DNA from: Psychrobacter sp. I-STPA6b
GTDB lineage: Bacteria; Pseudomonadota; Gammaproteobacteria; Pseudomonadales; Moraxellaceae
Assembly: GCF_020662265.1 (NCBI RefSeq)
Contig: NZ_VEWM01000018.1
Span: 1 to 60,696 of the forward strand
DNA length: 60,696 nucleotides
Reading direction: 5' to 3'
The stretch's first letter is position 1. Every line of letters starts with the position of its first letter. Made by a program: the position numbers and the translations under genes. This document shows positions 39,694 to 50,084 of the stretch, piece by piece. The notes below the pieces were generated by a model, which saw nothing but the letters and a program-made list of their open reading frames with translations, made no database searches and had not been told where the DNA came from.

Positions 39694-41088
39694 TTATGCA
39701 CCAAGTAGACTTTGTCCACATACACGCACAATGTTGCCATTTAGTCCACCAGATGCTGGCGTGGCTAACCATGCAATCGTCTCTGCCACATCAATAGGTA
39801 GACCACCTTGGCTCATTGAATTCATACGACGACCAGCTTCACGTACAGCCAACGGAATGGCTGCCGTCATTTGTGTCTCAATAAACCCAGGGGCAACTGC
39901 ATTAATGGTCTGATGACTATCTGCTAACTGTTTGGCAGTTGCTTCTACCAAGCCAATAACACCTGCTTTTGAAGTAGCATAGTTAGTCTGTCCCAAGTTA
40001 CCTGCAATGCCTGAAATCGAAGACACACACACAATACGAGCATGTTCATTTAACACATCATGGTCAAATAGGTATTGGTTGACTTTTGCAATACTTGCCA
40101 AGTTAATATTGATAACCATATTCCACTGTTTCTCATCCATTTTTGCCAGTGTCTTATCACGAGTCACACCAGCATTATGGATAATGGCATCTAAACCACC
40201 ACGTTTTTTTGCTGCTTCCGCAATCTTTTCACCTGCATCATCTGCGGTGATATCAACCAATAAGGTAGAGCCACTAATCTGCCCTGCTACTTGCTGCAAA
40301 TCTGCCTGTTGCTGAGGTACATCTAAACAAATAACATGCGCCCCTTCACGAGCCAATACTCGGGCAATTGCTTCACCAATACCACGACTTGCGCCCGTAA
40401 CCATCACCGTTGTACCTGCCAATGGCTGCGTCCAATCAACATCCACAGATTCACCCGTACCGATGCGTACCACTTGTCCTGAAACATAGGCTGAGCGTGC
40501 AGAAGTAAAGAAGCGTAAAGTTGAATCTAAGTTCGCTTCAGCACCCTGCTCTACATAGATAAGCTGAGCGGTAATACCACGTTTAAACTCTTTACCAACA
40601 GAGCGTACAAATCCTTCTAACGAGCGTTGTACTGTTGCATATTCAATGGTGTCGCATGACTCAGGTGGACGACCAACGACAATCACACGTCCTGATGCAG
40701 CTACTTGTCGTGCCACAGGGTGGAAAAACTCATAAAGCTGCTCTAGCTCATCTGTTGTCTTAATATTACTGGCATCAAAAAGCAGAACTTTATATTTTTC
40801 ATCATGACCAGTCGCAGACTTTGTTTCCACACCTGCTTCTGCCAATACTTTTTGCACATCTTCAGCATCTGAAGCATACACTTCAGCATGAACATCTACC
40901 AAGATACGAGCAATAGATTGACTCAAACTTTGGTCTGTACCTGAAGCAGCACCAAATAGCACTGAGCCACGAACCAATTTCTGACCCAACTCAAAGCGGT
41001 CTAACACGGCTGGCAACGGCAACCCAAGATTCTTTGCAATTTTATTACCTACAGGTGACTGAACAAACGTTCCATAACGGTCTGACAT
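39694..41088 (-). CDS. 3-oxoacyl-ACP reductase, extended FabG type
   Basis: A 464-residue enzyme, about 220 residues longer than FabG. The C-terminal half is a standard SDR: TGASRGIGEAIA for cofactor binding and catalytic Ser/Tyr/Lys in SSISG and NYATSK. The N-terminal half is a second, flavodoxin-like or degenerate Rossmann domain (GSVLFGAASGTD), as in high-molecular-weight FabG4 proteins. I start it at the ATG at 41088 (MSDRYGTFV), with GGAG eight bases upstream; the longer frame from 41136 has no such site. It is divergent from the thiolase and on the same strand as the MaoC gene, suggesting one lipid pathway. Confidence 0.92.
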   Translation of the reverse strand: MSDRYGTFVQSPVGNKIAKNLGLPLPAVLDRFELGQKLVRGSVLFGAASGTDQSLSQSIARILVDVHAEVYASDAEDVQKVLAEAGVETKSATGHDEKYKVLLFDASNIKTTDELEQLYEFFHPVARQVAASGRVIVVGRPPESCDTIEYATVQRSLEGFVRSVGKEFKRGITAQLIYVEQGAEANLDSTLRFFTSARSAYVSGQVVRIGTGESVDVDWTQPLAGTTVMVTGASRGIGEAIARVLAREGAHVICLDVPQQQADLQQVAGQISGSTLLVDITADDAGEKIAEAAKKRGGLDAIIHNAGVTRDKTLAKMDEKQWNMVININLASIAKVNQYLFDHDVLNEHARIVCVSSISGIAGNLGQTNYATSKAGVIGLVEATAKQLADSHQTINAVAPGFIETQMTAAIPLAVREAGRRMNSMSQGGLPIDVAETIAWLATPASGGLNGNIVRVCGQSLLGA

Positions 41089-41472
41089 AATTTTCTCCAA
41101 CAAAAATAAAAAAGGTTTATAGTGAAGTATAGTCAACTAAGATCAATTTCAATAGACTCTTAATGACAGTAGCGTTCTTGAATTTTCTTTATGATACCTG
41201 TATATGATAACTACTATCAGGTGTATAAGTATAACAGACCCAACATCAGCTGCACACATAGGGATACCATGACATCAATATAACTACGATAGACAAACAA
41301 GATGTTAACTTTGCAAACATTGTTATTATATCAAGGTATGCTAAAATGAAAGCTGAAGTTATTACTTAATTTACTATTAATAACATTATTTTATGAGTAT
41401 GAATTTTTTTTTATGATACATAACTAATTTTTGCCAATACTCACTATTTTTTAGGTGATACAAGGAATTTTT
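41089..41472. other. Divergent promoter region, 384 bp
   Basis: The region between the FabG-like and thiolase genes contains promoters in both directions. It is AT-rich. I see no palindrome that I would call an operator, and no small ORF with a convincing ribosome-binding site. Confidence 0.5.
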
Positions 41473-43206
41473 ATGAGTAGTCAAAAACAAAGTCCCATCA
41501 TTACAGCAACTGTTGTCACCAAAGCTGGTGAATCATTGGTTGATGAGCAAAGCAATAGCACTGATGGTAGTACCTCATCAAAAGCAGACACTGAAGCAAC
41601 CAGTCTTGATGATCTGATTGATAAAACAAATTCAGACTCAGTAAAGCCAAGTAAAGCAGATGCCATTATTGCCAAAGATAAAGCGGCCAAACAAAAAATT
41701 ATTGAAGATAATCGCACTGCAGAAGAAAGAGTCGAAGATTTAGCTGAATCTTTAAAATCTAAAGAGAGCTCAAACACCTCTTCCTCATTAGAAGACAGCG
41801 GAAATGAGGAACAAGCCCAAAGTAAAGATAAAGAAGAAAACTCAACCCCAGAAGAAAAGGACAGTAACACCATGGCTGTAAACAACGAACAAACCCAATC
41901 AACCACAACCAGCAATGACAATAATGTACCTCGTCGTGTCGCCATTTTGGGTGCAAACCGTATCCCATTTGCTCGCTCTAATGGTAGCTATGCCAACGCC
42001 AGCAATACAGACATGCTAACCGCGGCATTAAACGGCTTGGTTGAGCGCTATGACCTACAAGGTGAACGTATTGGTGAAGTGGTCGCTGGTGCGGTGATTA
42101 AGCTAAGCCGTGATCTAAACTTGACTCGTGAATCTGTACTAAACACTGCCCTAGAACCACAAACACCTGCCTATGACATCGCCCAAGCATGCGGCACAGG
42201 TCTACAAGCAACCTTTGCAACAGCAAATAAAATCGCTTTGGGTATCATTGACTCAGCCATCGCTGGTGGTGTCGATACCACTTCTGATGCTCCCATCGCA
42301 GTGGGTGATGGTCTGCGTAAAGTCCTATTACAACTAGGTGCTGCAAAAAATAATAAACAACGCCTAAAAGCTCTGATGAAGCTAAATCCAAAAGACTTAA
42401 TTGAAGCACCTCGTAATGGTGAGCCACGCACTGGGCTATCTATGGGTGACCATCAAGCCATCACTGCTTTAGAGTGGAACATCAGCCGTGAAGCACAAGA
42501 TGAATTGGCAGTGAAAAGCCACCAAAACTTAGCTCGTGCTTATGAAGAAGGCTTCTTTGACGACCTAATGACCCCTTACAAAGGGCTAACTCGTGATAAC
42601 AACTTACGCCCAGATTCAAATATAGAAAAACTTGCTTCACTCAAGCCTGTCTTTGGTAAAAAAGGTGCCAACCCAACCATGACTGCTGCCAACTCCACAC
42701 CCCTAACTGATGGTGCATCTTGTGTTTTACTTGGCACTGATGAGTGGGCAGAAGCACATGGTCTAAAAGCCATGGCATATCTGGTACACCAAGAAACTTC
42801 TGCTGTTGACTTTATTGGCAAGCAAGGTGCAACAGAAGGGCTACTTATGGCACCTGCCTATGCTGTACCACGTATGCTAAAACGTGCGGGTCTGACACTA
42901 CAAGACTTTGACTTTTATGAAATTCACGAAGCCTTTGCTTCACAAGTACTATCAACTCTAGCTGCATGGGAAGATGAAACTTTCTGTCAACAACGTCTTG
43001 GACTGGACGCACCACTAGGCGCTATTGACCGTAGCAAACTCAATGTAAATGGTTCATCTTTAGCAGCAGGGCATCCATTTGCCGCAACAGGTGGACGTAT
43101 CCTAGCAACCGCAGCAAAACTACTTGACCAAAAAGGCTCAGGACGTGCATTGATTTCTATCTGTGCTGCTGGCGGTCAAGGTGTGACTTGTATCCTTGAA
43201 AAATAA
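41473..43206 (+). CDS. Acetyl-CoA C-acyltransferase with long acidic N-terminal extension
   Basis: A thiolase whose core (from about NNVPRRVAILGANRIPFAR) carries the nucleophile Cys in IAQACGTGLQ, GHPFAATGGR, and the second Cys in CAAGGQG. It would condense or cleave acyl-CoA thioesters. The core is preceded by about 150 residues rich in Ser, Glu, Asp and Lys, low in hydrophobics and probably disordered, which is unusual for thiolases. AAGGA lies eight bases before the ATG at 41473, so the long form is likely made. An internal ATG at 41872, preceded by AAAAGGAC, could give a normal-sized enzyme. It is divergent from the FabG-like gene and ends in a strong terminator. Confidence 0.9.
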   Translation: MSSQKQSPIITATVVTKAGESLVDEQSNSTDGSTSSKADTEATSLDDLIDKTNSDSVKPSKADAIIAKDKAAKQKIIEDNRTAEERVEDLAESLKSKESSNTSSSLEDSGNEEQAQSKDKEENSTPEEKDSNTMAVNNEQTQSTTTSNDNNVPRRVAILGANRIPFARSNGSYANASNTDMLTAALNGLVERYDLQGERIGEVVAGAVIKLSRDLNLTRESVLNTALEPQTPAYDIAQACGTGLQATFATANKIALGIIDSAIAGGVDTTSDAPIAVGDGLRKVLLQLGAAKNNKQRLKALMKLNPKDLIEAPRNGEPRTGLSMGDHQAITALEWNISREAQDELAVKSHQNLARAYEEGFFDDLMTPYKGLTRDNNLRPDSNIEKLASLKPVFGKKGANPTMTAANSTPLTDGASCVLLGTDEWAEAHGLKAMAYLVHQETSAVDFIGKQGATEGLLMAPAYAVPRMLKRAGLTLQDFDFYEIHEAFASQVLSTLAAWEDETFCQQRLGLDAPLGAIDRSKLNVNGSSLAAGHPFAATGGRILATAAKLLDQKGSGRALISICAAGGQGVTCILEK

Positions 43207-43240
43207 TGTCAAATTATTAAAGGTATCAAGTTCTCTTAAA

Positions 43241-43280
43241 GTCCTCCTTAGTTTCCTTAGCTACTAAGGAGGATTTTTTT
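43241..43280 (+). terminator. Terminator after thiolase gene
   Basis: TCCTCCTTAG pairs with CTAAGGAGGA and is followed by seven T residues: a strong intrinsic terminator 35 bp past the thiolase stop codon. Confidence 0.92.
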
Positions 43281-43382
43281 ATACCTATAGTCTATGGTCT
43301 ATCTACTTTGACTATAATTTTGTCCATTACGCCTACTTTGGGCTATAAAGCCCATCAGAAAATAATACCAACAATGACCAAC

Positions 43383-43416
43383 AAAAAACCCCTCTTTAAT
43401 AAGAGGGATTTTTTTA
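43383..43416. terminator. Bidirectional terminator before gdhB end
   Basis: CCCTCTT pairs with AAGAGGG across a four-base loop, with an A run on the left and a T run on the right. It can end leftward transcription of the NAD-glutamate dehydrogenase gene and any readthrough from the thiolase gene. Confidence 0.88.
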
Positions 43417-43442
43417 ATGTTAAAAGTTGTATGTTACCACTG

Positions 43443-46400
43443 CTAACCTAGCAGTCGTCCTACTTCACTCATCATCACAGATAAAGTTGCCAAATGTATC
43501 TGGCTACTGTCCATTTTTTGCATCTCTTGTGCCAATGCTGCTAACTGCTCACGATGACGGTTTTTCCAGTTTACCAATGCTTCTTGTGCATCTTTCTGCT
43601 CAAGCAATTGCATCAAGAACTGGCGTAAAATACGGTTGACCTCATTCACCAATGCATAACGCGCGCGACGATCCCAATAATCTTTTTGTGGCAATAAAGC
43701 AATATTTTGCGTTATCCAGTCCAGTTGCAAACTTTGATACGCTTCAAAATACAAACTTGCCACTTCCTCAACAGGACAATCATACTGCTGTGCCAACATT
43801 GCTGTATCTAACGCATCGACATGATAAGGTAACATCACAAATGCTTGTGCCATCTCAGCGCTTAGCCCTTTATTTGTCAGTGCGGTTAAGTCTTGTTGCA
43901 AGACATCAGCAAACTGCTGATTAATAAAGCCTTGTGACTTTGTTAAATGACTGACACTATCACGGAAGCGTGAAATCATATCCGCTACATTGAGGTGACT
44001 ACCGAATGAGTTAATAAACCACACTGCCCCACGAGACAATACCTCACGAATACGAATCTCTAAAGACAATTGCATGTCTGCATCGACTGCCTCATATTCT
44101 GGTGCATCTAGTGCTTCCAATATCTGCCATGCAATATTAATATTAAACACATCACGGGCAATGGCATACGCACGAACAATCGTTGCTAGCGGTTGTCCTG
44201 TTTCTTCAAATAAACGGAATATCGACTCAATACCAAGACGATTTACCACACTATTGGTCAAATAAGTGCTGATAATTTCACGGTGTAAACGATGTTTGAC
44301 CATCTCATCAAAGAACTGCCCTACCAACACTTGTGGGAAGTATTTACGCAGCTCATTGACGAAATATTCATCATCGGGCAAATCTGACTGCAATAATGCA
44401 TCATAAACCCACATCTTGCCATATGCTAAAATCACTGCCATTTCAGGATTGGTTAAACCAATGCCAGCTTTTTGACGCGCTAAGATATCATCATCTGAAG
44501 GTAAAAACTCAATGGCTCTATCCAAACGTCCTTCATCTTCTAGATAGCTGATAAAGCGTTGATGGTCATTTAGGTTTTCTGCTGCCTGTGCGGCGGATAG
44601 CTCAATCGCCTGTGGCTGTAGGTAGTTTTGGCGCAATACCAGTTTGGCAACGGTGTCTGTCATACTCTCTAACAACTCATTACGCTGTTTTAGAGTCATA
44701 TCGCCCTGCTCAACAACCTGCCCTAGCAATATCTTAATATTTACCTCATGGTCAGAGCAGTTCACCCCACCAGAGTTGTCAATCGCATCTGTATACAGGC
44801 GACCACCGGTACCATCAGCACCACCTGATAGCGCATATTCAATACGCCCTTGTTGTGTACAGCCAAGGTTACCACCTTCACCTATCACACGTGCACGCAC
44901 TTGGTGACCATTAACTCGCACTGCATCATTGGCTCTATCACCCACCTCAGCATGGCTTTCTTCTTCACTTTTGATATACGTGCCGATACCACCATTCCAG
45001 ATTAAATCAACAGGGGCTTTTAATAAAGCATGAATCAATTCATTTGGTGTCATAGTATCTTGGGTCAAATTAAAGGCTTGCTTCATCTCAGCACTAATTG
45101 CAATTGACTTATCTTGGCGAGAGAACACACCACCCCCTTGGCTAATCAAGGACGCATCATAATCTGCCCATGTTGAGCGAGGTAAGTTAAATAGACGCTG
45201 ACGCTCAGCAAAAGATGCTTGCGTATCTGGATTAGGGTCAATAAAAATATGTAGATGGTTAAAGGCGGCTTGCAGTTTAATATGTTTAGATAGCAACATA
45301 CCATTACCAAACACATCACCGCTCATATCACCAATACCAACAACCGTAAAATCATCTTTATTTTGAATATCCATACCAAGCATACGGAAGTGGCGTTTCA
45401 CAGATTCCCATGCACCACGGGCAGTGATACCCATTGCTTTATGGTCATAGCCTACAGAGCCACCTGAAGCAAAGGCATCATCTAGCCAAAACTGATACTC
45501 TGCGGCAATACCATTGGCAATATCTGAGAATGAAGCCGTACCTTTATCAGCAGCCACAACCAGATAAGGGTCATCACCATCATGACGAACTGTATTTTCT
45601 GGTGATACAATTTTTCCATCAACGATATTATCCGTGATATCTAGCATACCGCGTAAAAATGTCTGATAGCAGGCAATACCTTCTTTTTGGAACGCCTCAC
45701 GTCCATCTGCCATACTTTTGGTTTTGACAATAAAGCCACCTTTTGAGCCAACAGGAACAATGACCGCATTTTTAACCATTTGCGCTTTTACTAATCCTAA
45801 AACCTCCGTTCTAAAATCTTCCATACGGTCTGACCAACGCAAACCACCACGGGCAACTTTACCACCTCGTAAATGCACGGCTTCAACCCGTGGCGAATAA
45901 ACGAATATCTCAAACATTGGTTTGGGTTTTGGTAAGTTGGGGATATCTTGTGCAGAAAACTTAAAGGATAAGCGGTCTTTTCGCTGTCCGTTAACATCAC
46001 GCTGATAGAAGTTAGTGCGCAACATGGCATTAATTAAATCCAAATACCAACGCAAAATACGGTCTTCATCAAGGCTATTTACATTTTGCAATGCATCAAT
46101 AATTTGTTGATGATAGCTATCTATTTTTTGTTGATGGCTATCCGTCATGACACCATAACTTGGATTCATACGTGCATCAAATAAATCAATCAACTGAACC
46201 GCAATGTCACTATATTTCACCAATGTCTGCTGAATATAACGTCTGGAAAACGGCGCTCTGGCTTGAAGCATATACCGAGACAACGCTCGCAACACCACCA
46301 CTTCATGAGTATTAAGACTGGTCGTTAAAATCAACTCATTAAAATAATCACTTTCAACCTTACCATTCCAAATCTGCTCTAAACTCTCTTCAAACTGCTG

Positions 46401-48329
46401 ACGCACCACCGCCATATCTACTGTATCCACACGCTTTAAAATCAGCGCATATTCTTGCATCCATAATGTACCAGATAGGCTTTGCTCTATATCAGCATTA
46501 TCAGTATCAGATGTCTCAACGTCACCAAACTCATAAGTTTGTGCAGACACCACATCCACCCCAAATTTTTCTAAAATAGGCAATACTCGTGACAATACAG
46601 CAGGTGTGCCTCGTCCATACAGTTTTAAATTAAGCTGATTGCTTTGATTACCTGTAGACTGATATAAATGCCACAGCAATGATTTTTCCTGACTCAAGCT
46701 ATCCAATCGCTTGATATCTAAAACGGCTGTACGCTCATCAAACTGCTCTTGGTAAGAAACAGGAATATGTGGTAAATACGCATGCAATAAACGGTAGGCC
46801 TGTGCTTCGCCAACATCACTTAACAGTGCTTTTTCAAAGCCTTCTTGCCAGCCTTGCATCACATGACCAAGTTGTGCCTCTAGCTCTGAAACATTGACAG
46901 ATTTAATATGCCCTGGCTTTGTACGCACATGCACATGCACTCGGGCATGGTGTGACTCATCAAACTGAGTGGTAAATCCAGACGAAACACCACCAAATGC
47001 GTCTAGCAATACTTTCTGAACACGTATACGCAGTTTGGTATTAAACTTATCACGTGGGATATATACCAAACACGATACAAAACGCTGATAGTGGTCTATT
47101 CTTGTAAATAGACGTAAACGCTTACGGTCTTGCAAACTGGCAATACCCGATACCATCGGATACAACTCATCAATACTGCCTTGGAATAAGTCATCTCGAG
47201 GCAAAGTATTAATGATATGCAACATTTTATGGTATGCATGCCCATTTTTTGGTAAATCAGCACGTGCCAAGATTTGTTCTGTTTTCTCACGTAATAAAGG
47301 AATCTGATTAACTTCTAACTGATAAGCACGTGATGTTAATAACCCAATAAAACGGTACTCTCCAATAACATTGCCTTGCTCATCAAATTTTTGAATACCC
47401 AAAAAGTCCATATAAACAGAGCGATGTACGGGGGATATATGGCTAGATTTTGATAACAACAACACCTGTGGTACGGTTAGCAGTTGTTTTAGCTCATTAG
47501 GAAGTTGATGAAAGCTCTCTGAGCGTTTATTTTCAGCACCCTGACGCAACAGCCCCAAACCACTATCACCAACAGAATACAGCTCTAATTCATTATTTTG
47601 TGACTCTAAATGATATTCACGATATCCTAAGAAAATGAAATGATCTGCCAGTATCCAGTCCAAAAAGGTCTGCACAGCCTCCATACTATAAGGACTTTGT
47701 GCAATCTGTTTATTTTGCAACTCAGACTGAATCGTTTTTAGCTTATCTTGCATCTGCTTCCAGTCTGCTGAAATCGTGTCCAGTAAGGTTACTTTTTGCA
47801 ATAACGGTGTACGAATCTTCTCCAAATCATCATCTTCTTGGCGATCAATCTCACAATGAATCAATGAAATATAGCGTGAATCACTATTATTAGTATGATG
47901 AATATCCTCGATATTGCCCTGTTCATCACGCTCAACTTGGATAATCGTATGAAACAATCGATGCACATTCAGATTTTGTGCTTCTAGGCTCAATAGTAGA
48001 GTATCTACCAAAAATGGACGGTCATATGCCACCATCTGTATCACACTATGCGATGTATAGAAATGATGCGTCTCCACAGTAGGATTAAACACACTAATTA
48101 AAGGACCTTGACCATCATAACGCTGAAGCAAACGGTAATGATGCAATGCCATACCTGCCAAATCTTCTTCAGAGATACGAGACTTATCATCATCCGATAA
48201 ATTGTGATAATAAACACGGACAAACTGTCCAATCTTTTCCTTACCATCATTTACATAATGTTTAGCAATATCCGTAATGGGGGCTAGTTTATCGTTATTT
48301 ATATGAGTTTCTGAGTTTTCAGTCATCAT
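43443..48329 (-). CDS. gdhB: NAD-specific glutamate dehydrogenase, giant (GDH180) type
   Basis: A 1628-residue enzyme that deaminates glutamate to 2-oxoglutarate, producing NADH and ammonium. The catalytic core lies in the C-terminal half: VHLRGGKVARGGLRWSDR, then the lysine-bearing VPVGSKGGFIVK, then VVGIGDMSGDVFGNGML and NGGIGTYIK. The 800-residue N-terminal part holds ACT-like regulatory units known in this family. The size matches the large-subunit type of Pseudomonas. TAGGAAA is upstream of the paired ATGs. It is monocistronic and probably supports use of amino acids as carbon source. Confidence 0.96.
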   Translation of the reverse strand: MMTENSETHINNDKLAPITDIAKHYVNDGKEKIGQFVRVYYHNLSDDDKSRISEEDLAGMALHHYRLLQRYDGQGPLISVFNPTVETHHFYTSHSVIQMVAYDRPFLVDTLLLSLEAQNLNVHRLFHTIIQVERDEQGNIEDIHHTNNSDSRYISLIHCEIDRQEDDDLEKIRTPLLQKVTLLDTISADWKQMQDKLKTIQSELQNKQIAQSPYSMEAVQTFLDWILADHFIFLGYREYHLESQNNELELYSVGDSGLGLLRQGAENKRSESFHQLPNELKQLLTVPQVLLLSKSSHISPVHRSVYMDFLGIQKFDEQGNVIGEYRFIGLLTSRAYQLEVNQIPLLREKTEQILARADLPKNGHAYHKMLHIINTLPRDDLFQGSIDELYPMVSGIASLQDRKRLRLFTRIDHYQRFVSCLVYIPRDKFNTKLRIRVQKVLLDAFGGVSSGFTTQFDESHHARVHVHVRTKPGHIKSVNVSELEAQLGHVMQGWQEGFEKALLSDVGEAQAYRLLHAYLPHIPVSYQEQFDERTAVLDIKRLDSLSQEKSLLWHLYQSTGNQSNQLNLKLYGRGTPAVLSRVLPILEKFGVDVVSAQTYEFGDVETSDTDNADIEQSLSGTLWMQEYALILKRVDTVDMAVVRQQFEESLEQIWNGKVESDYFNELILTTSLNTHEVVVLRALSRYMLQARAPFSRRYIQQTLVKYSDIAVQLIDLFDARMNPSYGVMTDSHQQKIDSYHQQIIDALQNVNSLDEDRILRWYLDLINAMLRTNFYQRDVNGQRKDRLSFKFSAQDIPNLPKPKPMFEIFVYSPRVEAVHLRGGKVARGGLRWSDRMEDFRTEVLGLVKAQMVKNAVIVPVGSKGGFIVKTKSMADGREAFQKEGIACYQTFLRGMLDITDNIVDGKIVSPENTVRHDGDDPYLVVAADKGTASFSDIANGIAAEYQFWLDDAFASGGSVGYDHKAMGITARGAWESVKRHFRMLGMDIQNKDDFTVVGIGDMSGDVFGNGMLLSKHIKLQAAFNHLHIFIDPNPDTQASFAERQRLFNLPRSTWADYDASLISQGGGVFSRQDKSIAISAEMKQAFNLTQDTMTPNELIHALLKAPVDLIWNGGIGTYIKSEEESHAEVGDRANDAVRVNGHQVRARVIGEGGNLGCTQQGRIEYALSGGADGTGGRLYTDAIDNSGGVNCSDHEVNIKILLGQVVEQGDMTLKQRNELLESMTDTVAKLVLRQNYLQPQAIELSAAQAAENLNDHQRFISYLEDEGRLDRAIEFLPSDDDILARQKAGIGLTNPEMAVILAYGKMWVYDALLQSDLPDDEYFVNELRKYFPQVLVGQFFDEMVKHRLHREIISTYLTNSVVNRLGIESIFRLFEETGQPLATIVRAYAIARDVFNINIAWQILEALDAPEYEAVDADMQLSLEIRIREVLSRGAVWFINSFGSHLNVADMISRFRDSVSHLTKSQGFINQQFADVLQQDLTALTNKGLSAEMAQAFVMLPYHVDALDTAMLAQQYDCPVEEVASLYFEAYQSLQLDWITQNIALLPQKDYWDRRARYALVNEVNRILRQFLMQLLEQKDAQEALVNWKNRHREQLAALAQEMQKMDSSQIHLATLSVMMSEVGRLLG

Positions 48330-48418
48330 TGTTTTTCCTATTTATAAAAAATTATAAAAAAATAATGACACACATTATCTACTCAACATATGAACAGATA
48401 ATGAATGTCATCCTGTTA

Positions 48419-48540
48419 GGGTCTGTTGAACATTCATCTTCATAGAAAAAATAGGAAAAATTTAGCCAATTTTTACATGAAAGTACAAATTAGCTGTATC
48501 CTTTATATATATTTAGCCTGACGGAATATTCAACAGAGTC
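48419..48540 (-). repeat. MITE copy 2, TA-flanked, 122 bp
   Basis: It reads in the opposite orientation to copies 1 and 3: GGGTCTGTTGAAC at the left and CAACAGAGTC at the right, with TA on both sides. The interior (TTTAGCCAATTTTTAC, CTGTATCC) is the complement of the other copies. Confidence 0.82.
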
Positions 48541-48582
48541 TAAAATCTATTGACAGGTCATATCATCGCTGATATTCGTTGC

Positions 48583-50034
48583 TTAATCGCAACGGACATT
48601 TAGCGCATTTGTATCAATACACATTTTATTGCCATTTTGTAGATTACCTACCCATGCCTTACCTTCAATAAATACAAAAGTAGGCTTACCTTTATATAAA
48701 TTATCTTCTTTATTTTCAGAGATATCTTGATGATTAAAGACAAATGGAATAACTAAATCGCCTGCCAAATTAACAAAGCCCCATTTATTCTCAATACGTA
48801 CACCAGCCAGCCCTTCAGAAAAAGGACGGGCTTCATCGAAGGAAAAAGTAATCATAGGCACACCTCGGCTATCAACATACCCCCATTTACCATCACGCTT
48901 AGCAGATTGCCAAACTGCCCTATCATAAACAATCTCTGCCATGGTTTCAGGTTGTGACATGGCTATTCGTGGGGATTGAGATAAATTCTGGGCTTGGGCT
49001 TGGGCTTGGGCTTGGGCTTGGGCTTGGGCTTGGGCTTGGGCTTGGGCTTGGGCTTGGGCTGATGAGGATAGCAAAGTACCCGAGGCTGTTGCTGAGCCAG
49101 AACGACTGGTAATTGTCGAGCCTGTCATTGTTGAGCTTGATGATGGATTGACCGTTGTCACTCTAATTTGGGTATTGATAGTCGTTGCAGGTATCTGATT
49201 AGCAATTGCCTCAGTTGTTACTTCTGAGCTTGCTTCTGTAGAAGAATTTGGAGAAGAATTATGAGTTGTCGTTGCGGTTAATACTGGTGCTGGTATTGGC
49301 GCTGGAGTTGGTATTGGCATAGGTGGTATCACAGGTGCATTTGGATTGCCTGTGGCTTGTCCGTGGATATCAATCCAAGCTGTCGTACCATTTTTACGGA
49401 CTTGCGCCACACCTTGATTAAAATCATTAATATGCTGATAGGCAGATGAAAACGGCACAATCACCTGATTACGAGTATTAATCACCCCATACTGACCATT
49501 TTTTTTGACAACAATACGCTCATTACTAACGGCTCTTGCCCAGCCTCTACGCATATCACCCTGCAAAATATCATAAATTGCAGGTATGACTTCCCTACCC
49601 TGCATATTGACATAACCCAGCTTACCAGCACGCTGAACGGGCAATAAACCTGAGCGCAGTTTGCTGACATCAACTTGCGTATAACGTGACAAGTCCACGA
49701 CTTTTTCACCACTACGATTGAGTAAGCCAACAGGTGCGCCAGAATCTCTTACAGCTAAAAAATAACGACTACTTGCTGTACAAGAAACATGCTTATAATA
49801 GCTTTTAGGAATTTGACAAGCATATGATGACAGCCCTACTGTTAATCCCATACTCAGCACACCAAGCTGGCAACATTTACGCACCAGTGCATAAATCTGT
49901 GCATAAGTGTGACATCCTAATGATTGCCCTACAAATAAAGCAAGATTTTGTGACTGAGGATAAGGCGTATCTTTACCTTCTTTTACTAAAGACTGTAAGG
50001 GATGTTTTGTTTTCATTACTTGTCTCATATCCAT
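48583..50034 (-). CDS. WG-repeat protein with Gln-Ala repeat tract
   Basis: A 483-residue protein with WG (KWG) beta-repeats in two blocks: residues 100-220 (GKLGYVNMQGREVIP, GQYGVINTRNQVIVP) and 375-450 (KWGYVDSRGVPMI, KWGFVNLAGDLVIP). Between them is a low-complexity linker of Pro, Ser and Thr plus a Gln-Ala run coded by a hexanucleotide repeat. A hydrophobic segment near residues 50-68 may act as an internal signal or anchor. WG repeats serve in binding, often at the cell surface. The function here is unknown. The start may be 50034 or the ATG six codons later; neither has a strong ribosome-binding site. Confidence 0.82.
   Translation of the reverse strand: MDMRQVMKTKHPLQSLVKEGKDTPYPQSQNLALFVGQSLGCHTYAQIYALVRKCCQLGVLSMGLTVGLSSYACQIPKSYYKHVSCTASSRYFLAVRDSGAPVGLLNRSGEKVVDLSRYTQVDVSKLRSGLLPVQRAGKLGYVNMQGREVIPAIYDILQGDMRRGWARAVSNERIVVKKNGQYGVINTRNQVIVPFSSAYQHINDFNQGVAQVRKNGTTAWIDIHGQATGNPNAPVIPPMPIPTPAPIPAPVLTATTTHNSSPNSSTEASSEVTTEAIANQIPATTINTQIRVTTVNPSSSSTMTGSTITSRSGSATASGTLLSSSAQAQAQAQAQAQAQAQAQAQAQAQNLSQSPRIAMSQPETMAEIVYDRAVWQSAKRDGKWGYVDSRGVPMITFSFDEARPFSEGLAGVRIENKWGFVNLAGDLVIPFVFNHQDISENKEDNLYKGKPTFVFIEGKAWVGNLQNGNKMCIDTNALNVRCD
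48990..49060. repeat. Hexanucleotide tandem repeat (GGGCTT)n in WG gene
   Basis: Eleven perfect copies of GGGCTT plus GGGCT. On the coding strand it encodes alternating Gln and Ala. The unit is a multiple of three, so copy-number change alters only the linker length, not the frame. Confidence 0.95.
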
Positions 50035-50084
50035 ATATTAACAATTCTTTTAGTCGTTCTTTAAAGATAGCGAGATAATCAGTT

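Noticed and set aside
41481..41945. Antisense ORF of 154 codons opposite the thiolase extension
   Set aside because: It is the mirror of a low-complexity Ser/Glu-rich coding region. It has a Leu/Ser-rich random composition and no ribosome-binding site; the plus-strand gene explains it.
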